Below, piece after piece: positions 17,885 through 27,088 of a stretch of DNA of 64,000 nucleotides. This stretch comes from Gammaproteobacteria bacterium (lineage in GTDB: Bacteria; Pseudomonadota; Gammaproteobacteria; Xanthomonadales; SZUA-36): NCBI GenBank assembly GCA_021772915.1, contig JAJFLB010000056.1, positions 62,001 through 126,000 on the forward strand, written 5' to 3'. The position numbers and the translations under genes were made by a program. Each line of letters begins with the position of its first letter. Positions within the stretch are counted from its first letter, which is position 1. The notes beneath the pieces are model-generated. The model worked only from the letters and a program-made list of their open reading frames with translations, was not told where the DNA came from and made no database searches.

Positions 17885-19489
17885 TTATTCAGACTTGGGT
17901 CTGAGGTGTGCAAGTTCTTCTTCCGTCATTATTTTTGGAACAGGTTGTGGGCTCAGTGGTGAAAGCTCGCGACCTGCCAGTGCCGGATGGTCTGCTGGAA
18001 TAAAGGTTGCACGAAATGCCGCATACTTAAATGGCCCGCTTGGTTGCGGTGGCGACCCATCAGGCAATTTGACATCACCTGAGTACTGAGACCAGTATTC
18101 CCAAACGATATCACCATCCGACGTCACTTCCACAAAGCGTCCCTGGGGACCATAGGTTACCAGTGTATTTCCATTCGACAGACGCCGTGCCCCTGAGATA
18201 AATGGACTAAAAAACCCATCCTGTGAGTAGGTCCATACGGGCTTTTCTGGGCCAAACCTGCCATCATTCAGCCTCGTGTAGTTACCCGCCTCGTCCCTGG
18301 CCGGGCTAAACTCAATGACCTCGGAGCGTGGTGGCTTCACGCCGAAGCCATTGTTACTGAACGCAGTTAAATTACCGGCACCCGGGTAACCCTTTTCAAT
18401 CCAGCGAATGTCGTGTTGCTTACCCAGTCCCGATGCTCCGGGTTCCATTCCATAATTTTCCGGATGCCCCCAACGATATAGCAAGTCTCCTGCCTCTCCA
18501 GCCGCTTCGACTGTGCTCAGCCCATGATCAATGATCCAGATTTCGTTGAGGCCACGAACACTCATGGCGATCTGATCGAGATCGGCATTGTAGTTAATCG
18601 CGTTGCTGTGATGAATGTCGGACCCCCGATCCGCTACGCTTGCTTCAGGAGGAGCCAGTCCCCTGGCTTTCTGTGCTGCCAGCTCTGCTTCGGTGGCCGG
18701 ACCTGTATAGGGTGGGTCTGCGTTGATGTCAATTTTTCGCGGATGTTGGTCTGGTTCACCATAGTTGGCACCAACTTTGCTCTGGTTTTGAACAATGTGG
18801 TCCCACGTGTGCCATTCCCACACGACTTTGCCGCCCTCTGGTTCAACCGGTTCAATTTCCATGATCACGTCGGGCCAAACACCTGCCACCGGTGTCCGCT
18901 CTTTAACCCGTCCTGCTGCAATCGCTTCTTCACGGGTTTTTCCTTCCCAGGCAAGCACCAGAACATTGCCGTTGGGCATAGGCTCAAAGTCATGGTGTAA
19001 TAAGCTGTTTTCATCTGCCTGGGTGTAACTCCAAACAACTTCACCCTGCCAGTTGAATTTCTCAATTCGGCCACCCTGCCCACCGCCACTGAAACGTGTT
19101 GATTCCGGTAATCTTGCGCCTCTCATCAGGTAACCACTCTCCAGCAGGTAAGTGCTGGATGGACTGTGTGTTCCTTTCCACAAATGCACAACTTCGCCCT
19201 CACGATTGATCAAATAGGTCGTATCTGAGACCAATGGCGTGAACAGAATATACCCCGGTAAAGTACCTGATTTGTTTAAGCGCACGCCGCGAATTTCTTC
19301 CAGCCCTGCGAGAGCGACCGGATTTGGCGGCCCTGGTTTCGCTGCAACTTTTTCCTGGGCTTCAGGCGCAACGAGTTTGCCGACTTTGTCCGGACTGTCC
19401 GTGTCAGATTCACCGCATCCCGAAACACCGAATAAAACCGCTGTGGTGACAAAGTAAATCCTGATTACAGCAACAAATGACAAATTCAT
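17885..19489 (-). CDS. Arylsulfotransferase (ASST)-like lipoprotein
   Basis: 534 residues. A lipoprotein signal ends at 'FGVSGCGES' and is followed by a Pro/Lys-rich linker. The body is the six-bladed propeller of the arylsulfate sulfotransferase family: 'GYILFTPLVSDTTYLINREG', 'GEVVWSYTQADENSLLHHDF' (the His-rich active region), 'DIHHSNAINYN', 'KQHDIRWIEKGY' and 'GNTLVTYGPQGRFVEV'. Family members move sulfate between phenolic compounds or are uncharacterised relatives. A catalytic His (His436 in E. coli ASST) cannot be assigned by eye, so activity is open. It is convergent with the nar operon and stands alone. Confidence 0.8.
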   Translation of the reverse strand: MNLSFVAVIRIYFVTTAVLFGVSGCGESDTDSPDKVGKLVAPEAQEKVAAKPGPPNPVALAGLEEIRGVRLNKSGTLPGYILFTPLVSDTTYLINREGEVVHLWKGTHSPSSTYLLESGYLMRGARLPESTRFSGGGQGGRIEKFNWQGEVVWSYTQADENSLLHHDFEPMPNGNVLVLAWEGKTREEAIAAGRVKERTPVAGVWPDVIMEIEPVEPEGGKVVWEWHTWDHIVQNQSKVGANYGEPDQHPRKIDINADPPYTGPATEAELAAQKARGLAPPEASVADRGSDIHHSNAINYNADLDQIAMSVRGLNEIWIIDHGLSTVEAAGEAGDLLYRWGHPENYGMEPGASGLGKQHDIRWIEKGYPGAGNLTAFSNNGFGVKPPRSEVIEFSPARDEAGNYTRLNDGRFGPEKPVWTYSQDGFFSPFISGARRLSNGNTLVTYGPQGRFVEVTSDGDIVWEYWSQYSGDVKLPDGSPPQPSGPFKYAAFRATFIPADHPALAGRELSPLSPQPVPKIMTEEELAHLRPKSE

Positions 19490-19869
19490 ATAGCCCTCCT
19501 TGAGGCCTTTGTTTTATTAACCATGGTTTTCCCTGCTGACTGTCTGAACGTCAAGACCGTTTACAACACGTTATCGTTTGATTGTACCTGCTATTTGTTC
19601 ACTTTAAGCTTTTTCGATGCCGCAAACATGATCAATACCCCGGCCACTTAAGGAATCCCGGGTCTCTGCCGCCAGGGTGTCTTCAGCAAACTCATGCCAG
19701 AAACCTAAGCTTAGACCGGTCCTCCTAAGCTTAGAGCGGTCTTGTGGGGGTGCCTCTACGGCAAGTTCTCAAATTGACCTGGTTTCATCAGACAATGGGA
19801 GCCGGCAAAAATGAAGCTCTCAAAGCAATGTCGCAATCCATTGAGCCTAATGTGAAAGAGTAGAGAGAA
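19490..19869. other. Intergenic region with short tandem direct repeat
   Basis: 380 bp between divergent genes (ASST-like on the minus strand, Kelch on the plus strand). It must hold both promoters, but I could not define them. The only structure noticed is the tandem repeat at 19704-19741. No convincing coding sequence. Confidence 0.5.
19704..19741. repeat. Two 18-bp direct repeats, 20-bp period
   Basis: CCTAAGCTTAGACCGGTC (19704-19721) is repeated with one mismatch at 19724-19741. Each copy contains the palindrome CTAAGCTTAG, so the pair could be a dimer-binding operator in tandem. It lies ~130 bp upstream of the Kelch gene start. No regulator is identifiable. Confidence 0.5.
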
Positions 19870-21288
19870 ATGACTTCAACAGAAATACCACCAGCCAAAA
19901 ATACCGCTGCCATTTTCGTTTTGTTCATCGCTTTTTTTGTCATGAACGATGCATTGGCCCAGGACCCGCCGACATGGTCAACGGGCGCAGACATGCCGAC
20001 ACCACGTAAGGAAATTGCCAATGCCACGGTAGCGCTCAATGACGAGGTTTACATTCTTGGTGGTGTGGACCAACAGGGAAATGTCTCGAACGTCGTGGAC
20101 GTGTACAACCCAGCCACAAACTCCTGGCGTAGCGCAGCACCGTTGCCACTGGCCGTTTGGCGCAGTTCTGCCGCTGTGGTTAATGGGCGCATCTACATAT
20201 TCGGTGGCTTTCAATTCCAGGTACAGCGTGCTTTCCCCTTCAATCCGACCAACCGCGTTTTCGAATATGATCCGGAGGCTAATACCTGGGTCGAAAAAGC
20301 CAGGATGAACACCCTGCGTGGGGCCTTGTCAGCGGTCACACTGGGTGGAGAGGTTCACGTCATTGGCGGGGCCAACATCGCTGCCCTTGCCACCCATGAG
20401 GTATACGACCCTGTCACCAATCAGTGGCGTACAGCAGCAGGTCTGATCGAAACGAGATCGGGCCTGACGGCGGCTGCCCTCGATGGAAAGATTTATGCTT
20501 TTGGCGGCTATAGACTTGGTGCCGGGAACGTCTTTCGGCGCACGACAGCAGAAGTTTATGACCCGGCGACCGATGGTTGGTCCTTTATTACGGATCCCCC
20601 ACAAGCCCGCTTGGGAATTGACGCCGTGGTGGTTAATGACAGGATCATTGTCATTGGTGGCAACGATACCGCGCCGCCGCGCACGGTTCAATACGACCCG
20701 CAAACGGATACCTGGAACGGTCTTGCCGATATGCCCACACCGGTGAATTTCATGGGTGTCGCACGGGTGGGCCACGTGGTAGTGGCGGCAGGTGGCGGGC
20801 CAGTGAACCTGGATCGGTTTGATGCGGTAGCCGACACGCGCTTGTTGACTTTTTCAGCACCCTTTCTGATCAACGCCGGTCTGAATGACGCGTGGTTCAA
20901 CCCACTCACAGACGGACAGGGGTTTTTCATTACGGTATTCCCCGAATTGGGCGTGATAACGCTGGCCTGGTTCACTTATGACACGTCTCTGCCCGATGCC
21001 GGTGCCAGTGCCAAACTTGGGGATGCCGGGCACCGATGGCTAACCGCGCTTGGTAGCATTGATGGTAACCGCTCGGTGATGGCAATCACTATTACGTCTG
21101 GCGGCTTGTTCGATACGGCCACAGCTGTTGAGCGCGTCGACGACGGCACTATTATCATCACTTTCAATAACTGCAATTCCGGCACCATTGTTTATAACAT
21201 CCCATCTATCGGCCGACAGGGATCGATACCTATTGAGCGAGTCGTGAGTGACAATATTGACTTGTGCGAGGCATTATCTGGCGAATGA
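19870..21288 (+). CDS. Secreted Kelch-repeat protein with C-terminal WFN module
   Basis: 472 residues. A signal-like N-terminus has hydrophobic 'AAIFVLFIAFFVMNDALAQ'. Six Kelch blades follow, each with the double-Gly strand and the downstream Tyr/Trp, e.g. 'DEVYILGGVDQQGN', 'NGRIYIFGGFQF', 'GEVHVIGGAN', 'GKIYAFGGYRLG', 'DRIIVIGGND'. Residues ~335-472 are the WFN module ('DAWFNPLTDGQGFFITVFPE', 'LAWFTYD', 'RWLTALG', 'FNNCNSGTIVYN'), about as close to the copy at 8562 as recent paralogs. Probably an exported scaffold or binding protein; function unknown. Confidence 0.8.
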   Translation: MTSTEIPPAKNTAAIFVLFIAFFVMNDALAQDPPTWSTGADMPTPRKEIANATVALNDEVYILGGVDQQGNVSNVVDVYNPATNSWRSAAPLPLAVWRSSAAVVNGRIYIFGGFQFQVQRAFPFNPTNRVFEYDPEANTWVEKARMNTLRGALSAVTLGGEVHVIGGANIAALATHEVYDPVTNQWRTAAGLIETRSGLTAAALDGKIYAFGGYRLGAGNVFRRTTAEVYDPATDGWSFITDPPQARLGIDAVVVNDRIIVIGGNDTAPPRTVQYDPQTDTWNGLADMPTPVNFMGVARVGHVVVAAGGGPVNLDRFDAVADTRLLTFSAPFLINAGLNDAWFNPLTDGQGFFITVFPELGVITLAWFTYDTSLPDAGASAKLGDAGHRWLTALGSIDGNRSVMAITITSGGLFDTATAVERVDDGTIIITFNNCNSGTIVYNIPSIGRQGSIPIERVVSDNIDLCEALSGE

Positions 21289-21591
21289 TGATGCTCAATA
21301 CCCAGACCATGCCTGACGCGCACAAACTTCGTATCCGGCGGTGCGTTTCTGCGGTTGAAGATAGCCACTGCGGGGTTGTGGTTTAACGGGCGATTACTGC
21401 CAGGCACTGATTTGATAAGTAAAAACCTGATACTTGGTCTGTTAAGCAGATTGACAGCGATAAAACCGGAAGGATAAATCCTGACTCGGAGTTGACTGGT
21501 TTCTTCAATCGAACAAACCCATCGGCAGACTCGGAAAAGCCCTGCTATCCGGTATCAGGGTCGTTTCTGAAGAAATTGCCGGGTTATCCAG
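21289..21591. other. Non-coding stretch before the IS110 relic
   Basis: No open frame with recognisable family features and no repeat structure seen. It may be the eroded upstream part of the insertion element, but the six-frame translations show no transposase catalytic motif here. Confidence 0.4.
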
Positions 21592-21861
21592 ATGAGCACG
21601 TATTTTCTGAGTAACAACCGGAAGATGCGTGGCAAGCGATGTATTCGAGGCGGGCGGTCTCAGGTGCGCACCGTATTGTTTATGACCACACCAAGCGCTA
21701 TTCAACACAACCCTTTCATTAAGCTGTTTTATCAACATCTGTTGGCTAACGGCAAACACAAAAAAGTCGCCATCGAAGCCTGCATGCGCAAAATGATCGT
21801 GTTGCTCAACGCCATGGTCAGAGACGAAACCTGCTGGGGAGTAATGAAACACGTAGCCTAA
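21592..21861 (+). pseudogene. IS110-family transposase, C-terminal relic
   Basis: The frame reads 'MRGKRCIRGGRSQVRTVLFM' and then 'NPFIKLFYQHLLANGKHKKV' and 'ACMRKMIVLLNAMVRD', the classic C-terminal (transposase_20) end of IS110 transposases. The N-terminal DEDD catalytic domain and the rest of the element are absent, so this is an inactive remnant. It neighbours an integron-integrase relic, marking 21.5-23.2 kb as a site of old mobile-DNA insertion. Confidence 0.8.
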
Positions 21862-22159
21862 TTCTTGACTTGGGATCACAGTCGCTTGTTATAAATATTG
21901 GCCGTGACCAAGCATGATGCTCTAGATGCCAAATGAATCCCTTTCGTTTCCCGCCTCTTTTGTGCCTCGATGGCACTCCTGATTTCGACTGTTTCTACGC
22001 TGTGACTCTCTGAGGGCACACCTTTAGTTTCTTACCCCGAGAATTCGTTGATGACAATGCTGACAGAAAGAATCAGCTCCATTGCAATTTTTCACGTCTT
22101 TTAGCGACAACCTCTCAAAACGATCTGCAAGGCGTCTCAAGATCTGCTTGAGTCGTTTG

Positions 22160-22669
22160 TTACGGATATTCATATTCAGGGAGTTTTAGAAAATCCATAT
22201 ATTGCTCTTTTGTAACCAGACTCGGATTTATAACTCCAGTCCTTATATTATCAAGAACATCTAATTCCATTTTTTTTTGATCGATTTTGCCAGAATGGCC
22301 ACACTTCGAAATCCTGTTTATTTTACTGCCACTCTTTGATATGTAAATCAAGTATTCCTTCCCTTGTTCAACCGAAAATCCACACACACAACATTCGACA
22401 TTGGTTTCAGTATTAAACTCTGTTCCAACATCTCCTTTCCATGAATCCAACACCTTAAAATTGACAGATTGAGTTCCCTTCCCAATGTCAGTTGGAATTT
22501 TTTTAACATTCAATACAACTTGAGCCTTCCCTTTAAAAACGAACTTGGCAGTCTGAAATGCTCTAATTACATGATATTCAGGCGCAATGTTATCTTCTTC
22601 TCTATGACAGGAACAAGAAAAAGCATTGCTAGACATTAAGAATATGATGCAAAAATAGAAATATCGCAT
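22160..22669 (-). CDS. Small secreted NTR/TIMP-like Cys-rich protein
   Basis: 169 residues from the ATG at 22669 (a GTG 39 bp upstream is also in frame). A signal peptide 'MRYFYFCIIFLMSSNAFSC' is followed at once by 'SCSCHRE'. Then come 'TAKFVFKGKAQVVL', 'VNFKVLDSWKGDVGTEF', 'ECCVCGFSVEQGKEYLIYIS' and 'ISKCGHSGKID'. The N-terminal CxC after cleavage, the WKG strand and the later C-G-F and R/K-C motifs match bacterial tissue-inhibitor-of-metalloproteinase-like (netrin/OB-fold) proteins. The gene is clearly more AT-rich than its surroundings and lies between IS110 and integrase relics, which suggests horizontal origin, perhaps as an integron cassette. Function unknown. Confidence 0.65.
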   Translation of the reverse strand: MRYFYFCIIFLMSSNAFSCSCHREEDNIAPEYHVIRAFQTAKFVFKGKAQVVLNVKKIPTDIGKGTQSVNFKVLDSWKGDVGTEFNTETNVECCVCGFSVEQGKEYLIYISKSGSKINRISKCGHSGKIDQKKMELDVLDNIRTGVINPSLVTKEQYMDFLKLPEYEYP

Positions 22670-22899
22670 AATGCTACGTCCCGACGGTTTGCATGAGGTC
22701 AGGTTCACGTTGCATATAACTACAATTAGGTGGAAAAAGTGTAGCTTGTGGGTCTTTTGGTGAATATTTGCATTTCCTTTTCTTTAACCTCTTCATTAAT
22801 TTTTATATTCAAGCGGTTACGACCGGCCGTTAACCGCACAAATCCGTGCTAAAACAACAAATTCTTACCTAACTGCACTGAAATAACCCCTACCATTCT

Positions 22900-23159
22900 T
22901 TGCGTTTGTGGCAAAGCTTGTCAAATGTGAAATTCAAACCTCCCCAACCACGATTATTGGATCAAATGCGGAACGTCTTTCGTTTACATCAGTATAGTTT
23001 GGATACTGAGCGTTCATATACTCAATGGGTCACGCGGTTTGTCCTTTTTCATGACAAAAAGCACCCTGAAACCATGGGTAAAGATGTAAAGCAACCATGA
23101 CCTACACCCATGTCGTTGAGCGTGGTGCATAGGGTGCCAGTTCGCCACTGGATCTCTAA
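22900..23159 (+). pseudogene. Integron-type tyrosine integrase relic with large internal deletion
   Basis: The first ~60 codons give PPQPRLLDQMRNVFRLHQYS and 'TERSYTQWVTRFVLFHDKKH' 'PETMG', the N-terminal SAM-like domain of IntI-type integrases. The sequence then jumps to a different part of the gene: after a one-base shift it reads 'TMTYTHVVERGA', a stop, and 'GASSPLDL', which is the extreme C-terminus of IntI (usual form TMIYTHVLNRGG..SPLD). The joint lies near 23080-23090, at MGK/DVK. All catalytic residues except the terminal Tyr region are lost. The element is dead, but it shows that an integron integrase once resided here. Confidence 0.85.
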
Positions 23160-23285
23160 CCCTGGTTAAAGCGCAGCGAATAACTCAACTGTGTCTGGCC
23201 CTGCTAAGGGATGGGGTTGCTGTTCTGGTATCATCTGCTGCCGCGCCGCCAGGTCACCCTGCACCGCTCCTTCAGTGTTTCCCCT

Positions 23286-25394
23286 CTAGTCCTTTAAATC
23301 CACCAGAAAAAGATCAGACCGGGTCCGGTCCGTGCGCACCATCAGAATGTTGTCCGAACCGGGCTGAACATCGAGGTTAGGCCCGAGCGCTGTCGGGATC
23401 TCATCGCTGATTTTTTCCGTCCGACCACCCTCCACCGGTTTTCTCATTAATGCAACTCCCGGTGGCTCGGTAATCACCGGAAAATAAATCCATTGGTCGG
23501 TGCCGGTCCAGTCGTTCCAGGCCGAACGCGGCAAGTCCAGTAGAAAAACCTTCTCCTCCGATGGTCCCGCCAGTGGGGCACGGAATAACCCCTGCTGGTT
23601 GTGTTTTGTATAAAAAACCCATTGACTCGCCACGATGTGAAAATTATTGACTGGTCGGTCGAATAACACGATCGCCTCTCCGCCGTTATCAGAGGCCTGG
23701 CGCCACAGGCGCGTGCCCACTTCGCCTGCTCCTGCAACGTAATATAACCAACGCCCATCGGCTGAATAAGTCCCGCCATAAGGCCGCTCACCGGCAGTGG
23801 GAATGATCACGACCTCTCTTTGATTCAACGCGATTTTGACCAGGTTTTGACCTCCGCGGCTATACTGGGTGGCAATCAAAAACGTGCCGTCAGGCGACCA
23901 TGACGGCCATACCACGCGGCCATCGGGTGGTGCATACACCAGACGTTCACGCGTACCATCGGCAGACGCGATCCAGATCGAGCCGGTGTCGGTGCGGTTG
24001 GATGAAAAGGCAATTTCCTGACCGTCGGGCGACCAAACGGGGTTCGAGTCGTACTTGTTTGAGGCGATCAACGGTTGTTGATCGAGCTTCCCCGTTTTCT
24101 TGTTCAAACGCCAGATATTGGCTTCGTATTGTGAGATCCTAAACACCAGGCGGTTACCGGCGAGCGAGGGTGTATCGGCGTCGCGTGCACCCAGCAAGGT
24201 CCATTTCCCTTCGAGGTCCAGCAGCCACAGTGCCCGGTGCCCACTGCGTTCGGAATCGAGTAGCAAAGCCTGACCGTCGGGCATCCAATCATGGCTGGTG
24301 GTGTACTGGTGATCGAATGACAGCTGGCGTGGCTCCGGCAACTGTTGCTCATTTGTGAGAACTGGGGGTAAATCCAGCACCCAGATTTCCCTGGCCGCCC
24401 GCGTACCGCGTGAGAAACTCAATTTCGAAGCGTCCGGACTAAAGCGGGGACGGGTGTCAAAGCTATAGGCATCGGGAGGCGCTGTGACCCGGGTGCGTTC
24501 ACCATCGGCCAGCGTCATGACCCAGATGGCAGCGCTATTGCTGGTGGGGTCGGTATCAACATAGGCCAGCATCGAACCGTTGCTGGACCAGTCCAGAATC
24601 GGTAATAGATTTCGTACACTACACGGACCCAGCGGAACGGGTTCACCACCGTTGATGGAATATCGCATTACCTGGCAACCCTGGTCATTAACGGCGGCAA
24701 CAGCCAGTTGGCTGCTGGTCGGGTCAAACACGGGTGATAATATTGAGAATTCACTCTCGATCTCCCATCTCTCGGTCGGGCTCGCTGTCGACACGATGAC
24801 CAGTTGGCCGTTACCATCGCGAGCGCGAACATAGGCCAACCAGTGCCCATCGGGGGAAATTTCTGGATGATGTTTGATGATCGAATCTGCACTTAGACGG
24901 GTTGCACTGGCCAGTACCGCGGGGTTGATAAGTGGTCTTGTTTCGCCGGCATTAAAGTAAACCACGACCGCAACCGTCAGTATTACAACGACTGCCAGAC
25001 CTCGACGCAAAGTCGACGTTGAAGCCTGTGTGAGAGAAAAGCCTCGTCCGGGATCCTGGACTTGAGCATTTTCCAGACTGACCGTAGCCACCAGGCGGTA
25101 GCCCTGCTTCGGGATGGTCTCAATAAAGCTTGGCCGCCGGGCGTCGTCTCCCAAGTGTTGGCGTAGTTCCGCAACCGCCCGCGACAAAGCCTCTTCGTTT
25201 ACAAAGCCCCGCGGCCAAAGCGTGTTGATTAGTGCCTCCCTCGCAACCGTGGCACCGCCCGCATCCTTTAAGAGGCATAACAGCTTCATCAGCCGCATAG
25301 GCAGACGCTGTACACCCGTCTCCGTGGTGAGCGTGCAGCCGTCGGCGTCGACACTGATCTTATTCAGCTTGAATCGTCTGCTCGTGCCGCTCAT
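23286..25394 (-). CDS. CadC-like winged-helix regulator with TM segment and TolB-like propeller
   Basis: 702 residues. Residues ~8-105 form an OmpR-type winged helix ('GVQRLPMRLMKLLCLLKDAG', 'LINTLWPRGFVNEEALSRAV', 'RRPSFIETIPKQGYRL'). A single membrane helix follows at ~132-150 ('GLAVVVILTVAVVVYF'). The remainder is a long WD40-like (PD40/TolB) propeller with repeated 'SPDGHWLAYV', 'SPDASKLSFSRG', 'SPDGQEIAFSSNR' blades facing the periplasm. The architecture is that of one-component ToxR/CadC-type regulators in which the periplasmic part senses a ligand. Divergent from the secreted propeller protein at 25568, its most likely target. Ligand unknown. Confidence 0.88.
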   Translation of the reverse strand: MSGTSRRFKLNKISVDADGCTLTTETGVQRLPMRLMKLLCLLKDAGGATVAREALINTLWPRGFVNEEALSRAVAELRQHLGDDARRPSFIETIPKQGYRLVATVSLENAQVQDPGRGFSLTQASTSTLRRGLAVVVILTVAVVVYFNAGETRPLINPAVLASATRLSADSIIKHHPEISPDGHWLAYVRARDGNGQLVIVSTASPTERWEIESEFSILSPVFDPTSSQLAVAAVNDQGCQVMRYSINGGEPVPLGPCSVRNLLPILDWSSNGSMLAYVDTDPTSNSAAIWVMTLADGERTRVTAPPDAYSFDTRPRFSPDASKLSFSRGTRAAREIWVLDLPPVLTNEQQLPEPRQLSFDHQYTTSHDWMPDGQALLLDSERSGHRALWLLDLEGKWTLLGARDADTPSLAGNRLVFRISQYEANIWRLNKKTGKLDQQPLIASNKYDSNPVWSPDGQEIAFSSNRTDTGSIWIASADGTRERLVYAPPDGRVVWPSWSPDGTFLIATQYSRGGQNLVKIALNQREVVIIPTAGERPYGGTYSADGRWLYYVAGAGEVGTRLWRQASDNGGEAIVLFDRPVNNFHIVASQWVFYTKHNQQGLFRAPLAGPSEEKVFLLDLPRSAWNDWTGTDQWIYFPVITEPPGVALMRKPVEGGRTEKISDEIPTALGPNLDVQPGSDNILMVRTDRTRSDLFLVDLKD

Positions 25395-25567
25395 CCATCA
25401 CTCACATCAGGGGATTTGGGAAACTGTCTGTCACTGCGTGGTATCAAGCCAATTTATCCAGGCCCGGTCAAGTTCAAATGCAAAACTGGAGAAAAAATGG
25501 AGGTTTCCATCAGGACTTGTACCGACCCCAGGGCCAACATTCGGCTGATAAAAAGGAGATTTGAACC

Positions 25568-26938
25568 ATGCGAACACCCCACAAGTCATTGGCCAACTGG
25601 ATCTGCCTTGCGGCCCTCGCCCTGCCCTGGAGCCTGCAGGCACAGGACATGGGCGACCCCGCGTGCCCAAAACTGCTGCTGATTTCGGCTTTCAATTCCA
25701 ATAATGTCAAGATCCACAATGCCTGTGACGGCAGTTTTATACGCAATCTGGATACTAACAACTACCTGCGCGGTCCACAGGCGATCGCCATTGATCCCCG
25801 GGGCGACCTGGTGGTCGTGAGTGAGAGCAACGGCAGACTGGTGCGTTACCACCGCGACTCCCTGACCTACGATACCGTGGTGGCCGGCGACCGCCCCGAG
25901 ACTCAGGGGATAGAGACTACACCCGTCGCAAATCCCACCGGTTTGGCGATTACACCGGCTGGCCGGATGCTGGTTGGCTCTTTCAGTGGCGATACCGTCA
26001 CCGAGGTCGACCCCGCAGATGGCTCGGTCATCGGCCACCTGGCAAGCTTCGGCAATTCCCAGATCCGCGGCCCGGATACGGGTATGAGTCTCGACGGCAA
26101 CCGCCTGGTGGTGCCGGGCTTTAACAGCAGTACATTGATTGAAGTGGATATCACCAGACCAGGCTCTGATCGGGTATTGGTCAGCAGCGGGTCCGGTGGG
26201 ATCAACGCGCCACGCACCGTGGTCAAACAGGCATCGGGCGACTTGCTGGTGACCAGTTGGAGAGGGAACAGTGTTTTGCAATACTCGGCTACCGGCGTCT
26301 TCAAGCGGGTGGTCAGTACCAACGTCAGACGACCCACGGGTATGGCTCTTGAATCCAACGGCGTCATGTTGGTTGCCAGCGATTCCACCAACGCCATTTA
26401 TCGCGTGCGCATCAGTGACGGGGTGGTTCTCGAAACCCTTATTTCCGCCAGCAATGGAAGTCTGCAGGGGCCGACATTTATTCTGCTGCTGGAAAAGCGC
26501 CCGTCCAAATTGGCGGGGAACAATCCCTTCTGGCTGATCGGGGTGGGAAAAGTGCTGGGAAAATCCATTCAGGTCGATGAAATGATTTTCACCACCGGCG
26601 GTCAGTTTGGTGCGGCCTTCGACCCCGATACTGTCGCCAATATCCCCTGGGGCAGCATCATCATCGAATTTCTGACCTGCAACAGTGGGTTCATGACCTG
26701 GAGCACCGATGACCCCCTGTTTGGCTCGGGCGGTTATGAGATCTTTCGTCTTGCAAGTGATCACTTCGGTGATCTGTGTGCCGAGGTGGGTCTGGAGCTG
26801 GTGGATAATGACTTCTGGATAGCCGGTACCTGGTACGGTGGTGTAACGCGCAACGGTGAAGGTTTTTTAATCAACCTGATCAACGACGGCCGGGTTGTTG
26901 TCTCGTGGTACACCTATCTGCCAACGGCACCCGGTTGA
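25568..26938 (+). CDS. Secreted NHL-like propeller protein with rearranged WFN module
   Basis: 456 residues behind a good Shine-Dalgarno (AAAAGGAGAT). The signal peptide ends near 'SLQAQD'. Residues ~30-305 are NHL-like blades ('LRGPQAIAIDPRGDLVVVSE', 'NPTGLAITPAGRMLVGSF', 'RPTGMALESNGVMLVASD'). The C-terminal part holds the second half of a WFN module ('NNPFWLIGVG', 'IEFLTCNSGFMTWSTDD') and then the first half of another ('GTWYGGVTRNGEGFLINL', 'VVSWYTYLP') before an abrupt stop. Compared with the S41-like protein at 6889, ~30 residues are missing at the front of the first copy and the second copy is cut. The gene may have been truncated by deletion. Probably regulated by the divergent CadC-like protein. 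Confidence 0.75.
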   Translation: MRTPHKSLANWICLAALALPWSLQAQDMGDPACPKLLLISAFNSNNVKIHNACDGSFIRNLDTNNYLRGPQAIAIDPRGDLVVVSESNGRLVRYHRDSLTYDTVVAGDRPETQGIETTPVANPTGLAITPAGRMLVGSFSGDTVTEVDPADGSVIGHLASFGNSQIRGPDTGMSLDGNRLVVPGFNSSTLIEVDITRPGSDRVLVSSGSGGINAPRTVVKQASGDLLVTSWRGNSVLQYSATGVFKRVVSTNVRRPTGMALESNGVMLVASDSTNAIYRVRISDGVVLETLISASNGSLQGPTFILLLEKRPSKLAGNNPFWLIGVGKVLGKSIQVDEMIFTTGGQFGAAFDPDTVANIPWGSIIIEFLTCNSGFMTWSTDDPLFGSGGYEIFRLASDHFGDLCAEVGLELVDNDFWIAGTWYGGVTRNGEGFLINLINDGRVVVSWYTYLPTAPG

Positions 26939-27088
26939 AGCCATCCTCCAAAGTCGTCCGCTTGACCGATTTCCGGGGCTCTGCTACCCGCTCCAATCTA
27001 GACGTGGCAAAAACCACCTTAAGTAGCAATGGTGCGATAAACAATGGCCAACACCCTGGTCATCACCTTACTCAACTCTTGCGGCTTG

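Noticed and set aside
22813-22837. Inverted repeat GCGGTTA...TAACCGC near the integrase relic as an attC/attI site
   Set aside because: The arms resemble integron core sites only superficially; the GTTRRRY and RYYYAAC cores could not be matched.
25586-26764. 392-residue minus-strand frame opposite the NHL-like gene
   Set aside because: Its translation lacks any family pattern, while the plus strand has a Shine-Dalgarno, signal peptide and propeller repeats.
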